Program-made: the position numbers and the translations under genes | Part shown: one piece after another, positions 36,505 to 46,682 of the stretch | Numbering within the stretch: position 1 is the stretch's first letter | How the letters are laid out: each line of letters starts with the position of its first letter | From: Pictodentalium vernedei | Lineage: Eukaryota; Mollusca; Scaphopoda; Dentaliida; Dentaliidae | Assembly (NCBI GenBank): GCA_031216915.1 | Contig: CM062296.1 | Location: 144,688,344 to 144,752,343 of the forward strand | Length of the DNA: 64,000 nt | Direction: 5' to 3' | The notes under the pieces: generated by a model | Seen by the model: only the letters and a program-made list of their open reading frames with translations | The model's database searches: none | Told to the model about the DNA's origin: nothing

Positions 36505-37103
36505 ACAGTTGCAACTATAGTTATGTAGGCTTTCTGTTCCGGCAGTGACTCTGTCCTGCTGCCCTCTTCGCTCTGGGGTATTTGACCCAGGGGAAGGGGA
36601 AGGGGAGGGGGGGGGGCGGGTGTTCCCTTAGGTCACCTGCTTTATAGTGAAAAGCAAGGGAATACCTCCCCCAGAGTCAGTAATTCCGAGTTGGTACCGG
36701 GATGGTTTTAAAGTGTAAAGATAATGTTTAATCATCCATGTAATATTTTTAAAGTGTAGCTCGGTGTGAAGCATTTGTATATGTCATGTGTCAAACGAGC
36801 GTTAATATACAATCCTCGGACACTTTTAATGAATATAAAGAGTCTCATTTCTCTGGACTTCCTTTATTTATTGGCTTACCTTTAAAAATATTAGTATAAA
36901 GGGTTATACTGGATGTTAATAGAGATCATTGATTATTATGCTCAATTACTGATCGGTATTGTGTCTTTCTTCTTTATTATAAATAGGAAAGATACATATA
37001 AAGCCTATCTCTTCTTTTTTCCTGGAGAGGATATTCTATTATACATAATTGAGCTTATTGGATTTTCCTTTATGTCCTAGGCCCTCCAGCCTATTTACTA
37101 TTC
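36505..37103 (+). other. DIRS copy A 3' non-coding region
   Basis: Lies between the recombinase stop and the internal complementary region. It contains a purine-rich tract (GGGGAAGGGGAAGGGGAGGG at about 36591) and ATAAA-rich sequence. No ORF. Confidence 0.7.
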
Positions 37104-37191
37104 AGCTAAGTCTGGGTCATTGGTACAGTATAAAAATGTTAAAAAATTTATAGTAATTTATATATTTTTTATACTTACCAATGACCCAGAC
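37104..37191 (+). repeat. DIRS internal complementary region (ICR)
   Basis: 37104-37137 is the exact reverse complement of the first 34 bases of the element (30346-30379). 37138-37191 is the reverse complement of its last 54 bases (37450-37503) with one mismatch. Side by side they complement the junction formed when the two ends meet in a circle. This is the function proposed for ICRs in DIRS replication. Confidence 0.92.
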
Positions 37192-37267
37192 GGGGATGGC
37201 CCTCCCAGGAGTTGGGAACTCATACCTCCCCGCTAAGTACATACCGCTTACCAGGCACTGGTTGTAA

Positions 37268-37503
37268 GAATGATAATTGGCGCCAATTTCGGGACCTCCT
37301 TGACACTGCGCATGCGCAGAGGAGTAAATGTATGGAGGACCATATAGGACATGTATTTTTCGGTTTTTGATGCAAATTTTGGGGATTGGGGGGGGGGGGG
37401 GGGCAAAATTTGTGTTTGGCCCTGAATTAAGGAGTTTAGCACCAGCTAAGTCTGGGTCATTGTTAAGTATAAAAAATATATAAATTACTATAAATTTTTT
37501 AAC
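37268..37503 (-). repeat. DIRS copy A right inverted terminal repeat
   Basis: Inverted copy of 30346-30547 including AGAATGATAATTGGCGCCAA and GCGCATGCGCAG. It has a G16 run at 37388-37403 where the left ITR has a short C-rich stretch, and an extra outer segment ending TATAAATTTTTTAAC. Confidence 0.9.
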
Positions 37504-38545
37504 TTTTAAAGAATATTCCCCATATTGAACAAAGTTACAATTTGAGCTCCTATAGGGAGCCCAAATATGAACCCAGGGACTTGACTTGAAGAAACCCGAA
37601 TCACCCTTCCCAAAGGATGCTGTATACCAAATATCAAAAGATTCTGACAGTTGGATCTGGAGAAGATTTTTAAAGAATATCCTCATATTGCACTAATTTG
37701 AACATTTGGGCTCCTGTAGAGTGCCAAAATATGGACCCAGGGGTTAAATTTCAACAACCATGTGAATCAATCTTCCATAGATGTTATATGTGAAATATGA
37801 AAGCTTTTGGAACAGTGGTTGGGGAGAAAAATATTATTTTATATTTGTCCCATTACCTTCCGTGTTAAATAATGCTGACTCGGCATTTTTTTCAAAGTCC
37901 CAAAACTGTACCTAAGGACAAAATCAATATCGATTTTTTTTCACCATTCCTTTCTATTGGTCCTAATGAAGCTTCACACCAAATAAAAAGTTTCAGTGCA
38001 CTTTTGGAGATATGAGCGTTTGAATTTTTTTCTATTTTTTGCTCCTGAAGTTTCCAAAGGGCAGCGGGAATTTTTTTTTTTTGCATGGGTCATGTACTTG
38101 GGACCCAATAATACCTCATAGCAAATTTGGTTCAAATCAGCCTCTCAGTTTGGAAAATAGAAATTTTGGGCGACGCACAAAATGGGGATCCTCCCGTAGC
38201 GAGTCCAAATTTTGACCGAGAAAATTTTCCTTGAACAAACTTGAATCTTGAGTAACCAAAGGAGCTTACATACCAAATATCACAGCATTCTGACTGGTGG
38301 TTCATAAGAAGAAGATTTCAAGAGAAATTGATGCTTTTGGAGCATGACCCCCACCCCAGTGGGGGCATCGAGTTCATTTTAACAAACTGGAAAGAGGATA
38401 CCCCCAAAATATTGTATGTCAAATTTGTTTGGGTTTGGCCTAGTGGTTTTGAAGGAGAAGACCGAGTCGCGAAAGTTAACGGACGGCGGACGCCAAGTGA
38501 TGGCAAAAGCTCACACTGACTTTCAGTCAGGTGAGCTAATAATAA

Positions 38546-38916
38546 AAAAAATCTTTTTTTTTTTTTTTGGTTTGGGAGCTGAGGTGGGGGGGGGGGGGGG
38601 GGTGGGATCCACAGAACTGTCATGAAAAGAGTTAAAAATATTCATTTAACTCCTTACACTATTCTGTGGATAAAACAATGTTTTTTAGCAGTGGAAACTT
38701 ACCATACTGGAGTTGCAAATTTAACCAACAATATCTTATTTGACAGAGCTCCACAAGCTCTGTCAAATCAAATAAGATATAGTTGGTTAAATTTGGAGTC
38801 CTGCAAATGCAAAATGGTATCATTGAGGAGATTTACAGGTAATAAAAAAGAGATCTGAGGCAAATTTTTTTAATGACAAGGAATGTGCCTGCAAAACAAG
38901 AATTTTTTTTTATCCT
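38546..38916. repeat. Intron stretch with long hairpin and poly-G
   Basis: G17 at 38586-38602. 38717-38794 is a hairpin: AAATTTAACCAAC ... GTTGGTTAAATTT with the core TTTGACAGAGCT / AGCTCTGTCAAA. The same core is found in the palindrome at 52165-52235, so both belong to one hairpin MITE family. Confidence 0.75.
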
Positions 38917-39109
38917 TTTACCCAACAAATTTTCCTGCATAATATGCAAATTCAGCAGCTGCAAAAATATTATTTAAAAAAAAAAAACTCAACAAAACCA
39001 TATCATTTGACCCCTTTTTGGAACGAGCTCATCGTAAAATTTTTGGAAAAATTAAAAAAAATGATATTTAAAATAATTAATTTTGATATCGTCTGTGTTG
39101 GATAAAGGG
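38917..39109. repeat. piggyBac-type MITE, decayed left end
   Basis: CTTTTACCCAACAAA on the left and GTGTTGGATAAAGGG-TTAA on the right, with ATTTGACCCC and GGAACGAGCTCAT in the core. The left TTAA has mutated to TTTA. Confidence 0.75.
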
Positions 39110-39113
39110 TTAA

Positions 39114-40664
39114 TAGCCTGAGCTAAACTATGAGCAAAATATCAAGTTTACAAGCTTGGATAACTTAGGTAAAACTTTGTTGACCTCTGTTTTAACCTTT
39201 CTCCAACACAAAGAGCAGGTGATGCTTGCCAAAGCATTTCTTGAATTGGCTGTTAAAAAAACTTGTTTACCACACTCTCTCATCTTGAATTTTTGTTTTC
39301 ACCTGGTATTTTTTTAACCTGCCAAAATGTTTTGTTACTTCATTTGATATATGTACAACTTGTACTTCTACACTGACTACAGTGAGTTCTTTCAAACCTT
39401 TGATGAGTTTTCATTATGTATACCACCATTACTGTGCATATTCAGTGTTACATGATACAATACAGACATTGGAAAATGTTCTAGATGCACCATTTGTGGA
39501 ATCTAGATTTTGCGTAAGAACGTCAGATAACAACGCATCTGATTGGATGTTATGCATCTGAGTGATGTTACGACATGAAAGAAATGCTTCAACACAAAAT
39601 GGTGTTAAGCAAGAAACTTATAAGACTGGCATCTGGTGAAGGTGATATTTTTAGCTTAACTGAGTGAAGCTCAAGGGGAGCTTTAGTGATCAATTTCTGT
39701 CTCATCCATCCATCTGTTGCCATGCACACAGGGGGCACCACAAGGGGCATAATTCTGTTAACACCCCAAAGTTGTAAATAAGTCCTTAAGAGTTAAATAT
39801 GAGGACAACTTTGTTAAAGACAGCTGCTGAATGACTTCACTGATTTCTTAGAGCGATGAGTTTTCTCCCTGATAATTCAATTTATTTATTTTTTGGAGTT
39901 TTACCGATACTTTCAATAGCCAGGATCATATCATGTCAGACATTTTTACAAGTGGAGGAGAAATCCACCAGGCAAGTAACTATCAAGTTTCTCCCAACTT
40001 AATAATCCATGACAAACCGGGTTAGTTTCTGTTGAAAGCATGTGTACAGTCAAAATTCAGAATTGCTTAGCATGCACAGCACTGCTTTGATGATTGAGAC
40101 TAAGTGAGTGTCTTGCCGACACAATGCAGATGACTCGGGTCAGGATTGAACCTATGACTTTTTGATCTGAAGTCCACTCCATTGTTCCAATCAATGGACC
40201 ACTGTGTTCTTTGTTAATTTAATAAAAATCTCTTTGATGATTCTATTTAGCACTTGTATGACTAAAACTTGAACCAGTTGCAACTTGATTGACACAGTTC
40301 ACTGAGCTCTGTGAAACGATCTAGTTGGTGAAATTTGCAGCTTCTTTATGGCATTCTTTTTGCCGATGAAAATATTGACTTTTTGACATCAGTGCACAGT
40401 TAAAATTGTGAGACAATTCCAACTATTTTCTGCACTGTTTTATGGATTGCAAAATTTGAAAAAGAAAAAAAAGCATCCCTTCCCCATCCTAAAACTGAGG
40501 GAAATTGCCTGAGAAACTAATTTTTTTAATAGGCCATAATTACAATTTTTATTTCTTCCTAAAAACAAACCTTATGACCTCCCGCTGAGCTTGTTCTAAT
40601 AAGGGGTCATAAGGTATATTTTTGAGATGAAAATTTAAAAAATAATAAAATATGAAGTCTGATT
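39114..40664. other. Intron stretch, one decayed MITE core
   Basis: No gene supported. 40560-40640 (ACCTTATGACCTCC ... GGGGTCATAAGGT) matches the hairpin core of the piggyBac-type MITEs without their ends. Confidence 0.5.
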
Positions 40665-41395
40665 TTTACCTGCGTCGCCAGCGGCAGAGCAGGTCTAGTA
40701 ACCACTTGACACCGTCAGTCCGTCCATCAGTCCATCCGAAACACTTCTTCTGTCAAAGTTTTCTTGGTTTCTATGAAAGGGAATAATTTTATATTTGGTC
40801 TGCTGCTTCATAATGATGAGTTGTGTCGTGTATCTAATTTTCAGATCTGCTATGCAGCCACTTCCTGTTTGCCGATACTTTGAAATTTGACTGTACTCAC
40901 TGAACGTTCAAATTTTTCGTCACACTTTTCTCGGCTTCTATGCGACAGATTCATTCAATATTTCACCTGGAGCTTGATAATGTTGAGTTGTATCGTGTAT
41001 ACAATTTTCAGATCTGCCGTGCAGCCACTTCCTCTTTACCGATATTTTAATCCCAAACACTTCTTCCGTTAAAGTTTTCTTGGCTTCTATGAAAGGGAAT
41101 GATTTTATATTTGGTCTGCTGCTTCATAATGATGAGTTGTATTGTGTATCTAATTTTCAGATCTGCCATGCGGCCACTTCCTGTTTGCCGATACTTTGAA
41201 ATTTGACTGTACTCACTGAACATTGAAATTTTTCGTCACACTTTTCTCGGCTTCTATGCGACGGATTCATTCAGTATTTCACCTGGAGCTTAATAATGTT
41301 GAGTTGTATCGTGTATGCAATTTTCAGATCTGCCGTGCAGCCACTTCCTCTTTGCCGATACTTTAATCAATTGCATGCAGCGACACAGGTCCAGA
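40665..41395 (+). repeat. 316-bp higher-order repeat, two units, in Helentron-like element
   Basis: CAGATCTGC anchors lie at 40842, 41009, 41158 and 41325, spacing 167, 149, 167. Alternate units are more alike (TTTGGTCTGCTGCTTCATAA versus ATTTCACCTGGAGCTT), giving a 316-bp dimer repeated twice. It is bordered by GCGTCGCCAGCGGC and a CAGGTCCAGACCTG hairpin before TCTTGTTAT, the same architecture as the other CTCTTGT-ended elements. Confidence 0.75.
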
Positions 41396-41713
41396 CCTGG
41401 TATTGGTCTTGTTATAAATAGCACTGGTCAGGTTTGGCTGCTCCCGTTGGTTTGGGGTTAACTTTCTACTTGCTGCTCGCAGATTTTCCTGACTGTACAA
41501 AAATAATGTAGCTCTTACTCTTTTATAACTTTTCTCTTGGAATATGTGTATACCTCTTACTAGTGATTTCTTAGTATCATACTAGTAAATTTCTCATCAA
41601 ATTAAAAGCAGCCATGACTTCATTTTATGAGAAAGGGAAGAAAATATGTTAAAATTGATCACCAGATTTGGTATTGAGTATGGCATGTATGTCCTTACCA
41701 TTGTTACCTAAAG

Positions 41714-42658
41714 TAGTGTTGAAACGATTAATGCCATTTGGATTTTTACTAATCGACTAATCGCTGGGTAGTAGTCTACAATTAATCAACTAGTCGGTTA
41801 TGCAATATCAGATGCTAAACTAAGCAATAAATTCTACAAAATTAAGGTTTTAACTGAATTCATTGGCTGGAGTGGCTTCCAAATTACGATACAATTAATG
41901 GGCCTAACTGCGCTACATCATGGAAGCCGATGTCTCCATGTCCTTACGACTACAACCGGTGCCGCAAAAAATAAATTGCTCTAATAATAAATCTTTGGTG
42001 TTCCAATATTCGGGTTTGTCAAATATTTTTACGCGAAATTCAACTTTTCCCCCCAAATTCCCTTGTATATTGTGGTCTAGTAAGAAATGTCTGCACTTTG
42101 TTATTGTGCTAAAAAATTTTGAAAGCAGAAAACAGGTCACTGAAGAAGTGTACTCTGATGACGTGATTGTTCCATGACCTGCATAACTTAATCAACCCTT
42201 AATGAAAAGCTAGACAAACTATAAACAATAGCCTCAATGAATATTAAATACATCACGTGACCAAACAGTGCAATTTGTTTGGTCAGTATGTGCACTATGT
42301 AATGTGAGTTGTAAAACTTCATTCAGTAGTAAATATCATAATGTGACGTTTTGTTTTCTGACCAATCTTATTACAGCAACATTTACCCAAAACAAGAACG
42401 TGTTGAAAAAGCATGAACATCTGTAACAAGCTTTTATTTCCAATGTAGAAGCACGAGTGTGATAGCGCACCTCAAATCGAAAGTACTGATTTAATTTTAA
42501 TAAAATTGAATTAAATTTCTTAAAGTTAAACAAATTGGAAACTTCAAGGCTTTAGAGAATACACTTGGGCTGACTAATCGTGGAGTGATTCACTAATCGG
42601 TTAATAGATATGTTTAGTATTAATCGCGTCGGCTAGTCGAAAAATCGTTTCAACACTA
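41714..42658. mobile_element. hAT-type element, 945 bp, perfect 8-bp TSD
   Basis: Target duplication ACCTAAAG at 41706-41713 and 42659-42666. Ends are TAGTGTTGAAACGATTA ... AATCGTTTCAACACTA. A plus-strand ORF at 41920-42177 includes NNKSLVFQYSGL, loosely like the start of a BED zinc finger (weak). The segment 42140-42500 is about 80% like 52990-53480. Too short for a complete transposase, so it is non-autonomous. Confidence 0.88.
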
Positions 42659-42666
42659 ACCTAAAG

Positions 42667-43222
42667 GAGGTAATTAATATTGAAAGAATCCTTGATTTTC
42701 TATACCTCCAGGTTGTGATTATTGGATTAATTGCAAAGTAATTTGGTGACATTTATTTCTCTTTTGACAGGGTTTCTGCTGAGGTAAAAATGTTGGGGCT
42801 GGTAATTTGGGGAAAATGGGGCAACCAAGAGTCGTCCCGTGGTGGGATGCAGTTGTGACATCCGTCACTGATTGTCTTCAAGTTTGCCGACGCTCCCATA
42901 CACTGTCACATCACCCACAGGTGGTGTTTGCAAACTCAGAGAGTGTCATTGATTGATCTCTGACAGACATTCATGTATAGTTTTACAATGCGTTTCCTGC
43001 TCCTGTTTTGTGCAACCCGTGATTATTAAGGTTAAATGTATTGCGTTGGTAGCATGAGAGTTTTATTTCACGTTTTGCCTGAAGTTAAACTTTTTGTAGC
43101 AATTTATATTAACTGTGTAATGTGCAGATAGGGGAATTTAGGACGAAGGGAATGGGGCTGTTCAGGGGATCCCAGGTCACCCTAGCAGAAATTGCATCTT
43201 CATCTTTGTTACAGTAAGTATT
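42667..43222. other. Intron stretch, nothing identified
   Basis: No ORF, inverted end or tandem unit that I can support. Confidence 0.5.
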
Positions 43223-43272
43223 TAGGGCCCCGCCGTGAGGCGGACGCCCTATAGTGATCGCTCTGTCCGTGC

Positions 43273-43885
43273 GTCCGGGCTGTAATCTTTCTCTCTTAAT
43301 AGATAAGGTTTTGATGTTTGACATGTGGGTATATTATCTCAAGATGATGTGATGCGTACCAAGGTTGCGATGCTTTGACCTTGAACTTTGACCTCAAGGT
43401 CAAATTATTCCATTTTTGGGGTTCTTTTCTGACAAGTTCGTGTCCGGGCTGTAACTTTTTTCCCTTAATAGATAGGGTTTTGATATTTGGTATGTGGGTA
43501 GATTATCTCAAGACGATGTGTTGCGTACCAAAGTTGCCATGCTTTGACCTTGAACTTGGACCTCAAGGTCAAATTATTCAGAATTCGGGGTTCTATTCTG
43601 ACAAGTTCGTGTCCGGGCTGTAACTTTTTTCCCTTAATAGATAGGGTTTTGATATTTGGTATGTGGATAGAATATCTCAAGACGGTGTGTCGCATACCAT
43701 GGTTGCCATGCTTTGACCTTGAACTTTGACCTAATGGTCAAATTATTCCGAATTTGGGGTTCTTTTCTGACAAGTTCGTGTCCGGGCAGTAACTTTTTTC
43801 CCTTAATAGATAGGGTTTTGATATTTGGTATGTGGATAGATTATCTCAAGACGACATGTCACGTACCAAGGTTGCCATGCTTTTT
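43273..43885 (+). repeat. 169-bp tandem array, about 3.6 units
   Basis: GTCCGGGCTGTAA at 43273, 43442 and 43611, and GTCCGGGCAGTAA at 43780, spacing 169 each. Units contain TAGATAGGGTTTTGATATT and CTTTGACCTTGAACTT. ORFs of 61-115 codons here are repeat translations. Confidence 0.93.
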
Positions 43886-44094
43886 TTTTCTTCAGATCCA
43901 ACAGTCAGAATGCTTTCATATTTGGCATACAACATCTCAGATTCAACCTTGTTCAAATCGACAGCCTGGGTTAATATTTGGGCTCCCTTTGGGAATCGGA
44001 ATTGGTCATGTAGCTGAAGAATTAGAAATTTTGTGTTCAGTACCCTCAAGAGGTGTGTAACTAAGATTAATCCACATAGGTTTTATCAAGGGGC

Positions 44095-45698
44095 TGTTAC
44101 AACCGATAATGTTACAACGCCGCATAATGTTACAAATATTGTAGTAAAAAACCGATAGTTATAAATTCCACATAATATTATAACTTTTTTCAACCCGTTA
44201 TGTTATAAAAATCGACGCATAATGTTATAACTTTTTTCAACCCATTATGTTTCAACAAATTAACCGATAATGTTATAACTTCAAATAAACATATCTTTGG
44301 TAATTTATACTGTCATGGCATCATTTCAGGTGGAGACCGTCGGTCTGTATTTGGGGGAACTCTTCAGTTCCCAGTGTAGAATTGGACCATTCTGACATAA
44401 CAACACGTGCTGCGCATACGCACTCCTACCACCTATTACCATGATAATGATGTCACAACATGGCCACCCACGTGCACTATCACGACAATCCAACATGACT
44501 GCCCGGTCACGTGACATGATGTCACTTCCGGAGTCCTGCCCCCGGGGTCCTACAAAATGGCTCATTTTCAAAATACATAACTACTCAACACCATCACCAA
44601 CACCGCCACAACACCAACATCAACACAACTCCTCCTCCACAACCTCCTCCTCCTCCCTATACTGCCTGTTCTAGTGATTCCGCCTTTTCCAGAACCTGTA
44701 ATCCCAAATTTATCACTTCCACTTCTTCCAACATCTTCACCATCTATATTATAATACCGTCTAGCACTACCCCTTATAGCATTCTCAGATAGCCTTCTCT
44801 GCACAATCACTATGATGTACTAATCCATGCCCTCCTCTCTTTCTCAGCCTAATCCCTGCCCACCCCTTTCAATCCTCCTAAACCCCATTCCTCTTCCTAC
44901 CCAGTCTTGCATCTTATTCTTGTTCCGTGCGACACTACCAACCCGACACATCCCCCATATGTACCTTGCTCCATCCAACTTTTTGACCTCTTTCAACTCC
45001 ATCTCATTTTTGTTCCCTGTTAGTTGTTAAAATGTCAAATTAATGAACAATAAGATATTCTTATGACTGAGAAATATACGACAAATGAGTTTTAGATGCC
45101 CAAAACAAGCAGAAACAGAGGCATTTGCCCATCCCCAAAGGCGTCAGGGGACTATGGTACACTACATTTCTGGAAGCGGAGACTACGCATGTTGGTAAAC
45201 GTACCAACCGGATAAAATAGCACCCCTCCCCCACCACCCCCCGCCTTCACCACTGGATGATCATGGTAATGATGTCACACGATTGAGTTACCAGGATAAT
45301 CCATGTCTATGTAACATGACTAGGTCATTCTATGATGAATCCCCTGGAGTTGGGGGGAGGGGGGGGGGTGGGGTCACCTCGCCTTATCCAGAGCAGAAAC
45401 CTTTAGTATAAATATTACATACCTTTATGCGGCAATACATGGTAAGTGGTAAAGTCCATCTACAATAGCTGTAACTGGAATTAGTATACAGAAATTATAA
45501 CATTATCGGTTAATTTGTTGTAACATAATGGGTTGAAAAAAGTTATAACATTATGCGTCAATTTTTATAACATAACGGGTTGAAAAAAGTTATAACATTA
45601 TGCAGAGTTTATAACATTATCGGTTGTTTATTACATTTTTTGTAATATTATGCGTTGTTGTAACATTATGCGGCGTTGCAACATTATCGGTTGTAACA
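44095..45698. mobile_element. 1.6-kb DNA transposon with ~190-bp terminal inverted repeats
   Basis: Target duplication GGGGC at 44090-44094 and 45699-45703. Outer ends are TGTTACAACCGATAATG ... CATTATCGGTTGTAACA. Each arm carries many subterminal copies of ATAATGTTATAAC and TTTTTTCAACCC (44095-44281, 45488-45698). The empty site (CAAGGGGCTTCATAG) is present in the related sequence at 16873. The interior has no ORF above about 80 codons resembling a transposase. TG...CA ends with a 5-bp GC-rich duplication do not match a superfamily that I can name with confidence. Confidence 0.9.
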
Positions 45699-45911
45699 GG
45701 GGCTTCATAGAGGAGGTCTACATTTTACATTATAATCAACTGAAGAAAAGGCATGATGCTCTGACTATTTTTGTCACTCCTGAGGGGCTCAAGGATTTAC
45801 AATGTATCCTATGGTGATGGATTGCTTAATGTAGACTCATTCTTGGACTCTTGTTTATATTGTGTTGTGTCCGAGGTGAGCACTTCAGGCCTCGTGGGAC
45901 CTCTTGTTGGT

Positions 45912-46682
45912 ATATAACATCTCTAGAGTGGTCAGATTCATGTTTGTTGAAATCGGCTCCCTGGGTTGATATCTGGGTGCCCTATAGGAGTCCAAATTTT
46001 AACTTAGTGCAATATGAGGAAATTTCTTTAAAAATCTTCTTCAGATCCAGCTGTCAGAATCCTTTCATAGTTGGTATACAACATCTCTGGGAGGGTCAGA
46101 TTCCAATTTGTTCAAATCAAGCCCCTGGGTTATTAATTTGGGCTACCTATGCGAGCCTGAATTTTAACTTTGTGCAATATGAGAGAATTTCTTTTAAAAT
46201 CTTCTTCAGATCCACCAATCCAAATCCTTTCATATTTCGTATGCAACATCTCTAGGTGGGTCAGATTCAAGTTTGTTCAAATTGGGTCCCTGGGTTAATA
46301 TTTTGGCTCCCTATTTGAGCCCAAAGTTTAACTTAGTGCAATGTGAGGACATTTATTTAAAAACCTTCTTCTTCAGATCCACCAGTCAGAATTCTTCCAT
46401 ATTTGGTCTACAACATCTCATGGGGATCAGATTCAAGTTTGTTCAATATGAGTCCCTGGCTTAATATTTTGGGTTCTCTGTGGGTGGTGGTGGGGTGGCA
46501 GGGGGGCATGTTAGGTTCAGGTTTGTTCAAATCCATTCCTTAGTGTTTTTCCGTAAAATTTGCCTTTCATGACTTCATTTCTTTGTAGTGTTGATGAACC
46601 ATGTCTAACTGAATGTGACCCCAAATACTTCTTTTAACCACTTTTGCAGATGAGCGATTAAGGTGCGTTGGGGCCTCTTGTC
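45912..46682 (+). repeat. Array of ~165-bp units with CTCTTGT right end
   Basis: Units with TGGTATACAACATCTC, AGTTTGTTCAAAT and TTTTAACTTAGTGCAATATG begin directly after the CTCTTGTT of the previous element. They end in GATGAGCGATTAAGGTGCG...GGGGCCTCTTGTC at 46682, a second right terminus. A similar terminal unit is at 57750-57872. Confidence 0.75.

Larger units (their letters stand above)
30346..37503 (+). mobile_element. DIRS-type retrotransposon, copy A, full length
   Basis: 7158 bp with inverted terminal repeats, an internal complementary region, gag-like, RT-RNase H-methyltransferase and tyrosine recombinase coding parts in that order. This is the known DIRS plan: integration by recombinase through a circular intermediate, without target duplication. 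The flanks AGAGAT and TTTTAAAGAAT rejoin into AGAGATTTTTTAAAGAAT, a string present intact in the neighbouring unit near 30099, so the boundaries are precise. gag and the 5' part of RT carry stops and frameshifts; the recombinase is intact. Copy B at 58665 is the same family at roughly 85% by eye. Confidence 0.92.
28745..38537 (-). mobile_element. Helentron-like element (minus), split by a DIRS
   Basis: Read on the minus strand, it starts at 38537 with AGCTCACCTGACTGAAAGTCA..., a palindrome to 38508. It has ~165-bp units with ATTTGGTATACAGCATCC and ends at 28745 in an AGGCTC..AGCCT hairpin followed by TCTAGTT. 30346-37503 is a later DIRS insertion; without it the element is about 2.6 kb. It also contains a 263-bp spaced direct duplication (29881 and 30144) and a SINE tail. 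Confidence 0.75.
43223..45911 (+). mobile_element. Helentron-like composite, interrupted by a TIR element
   Basis: Starts with a hairpin AGGGCCCCGCC-GTGA-GGCGGACGCCCT and CTGTCCGTGCGTCC, then a 169-bp array, then AGATTCAAGTTTG-type sequence from about 43890. It resumes after the inserted element and ends in AGGCCTCGTGGGACCTCTTGTT at 45911. Two families may be joined near 43885, because the array monomers change abruptly at a T-run. Confidence 0.6.

Noticed and set aside
37104..37503. A separate short MITE with 54-base terminal inverted repeats
   Set aside because: The apparent left TIR is the second half of the DIRS ICR and the right TIR is the DIRS right end; the arrangement is explained by DIRS structure.
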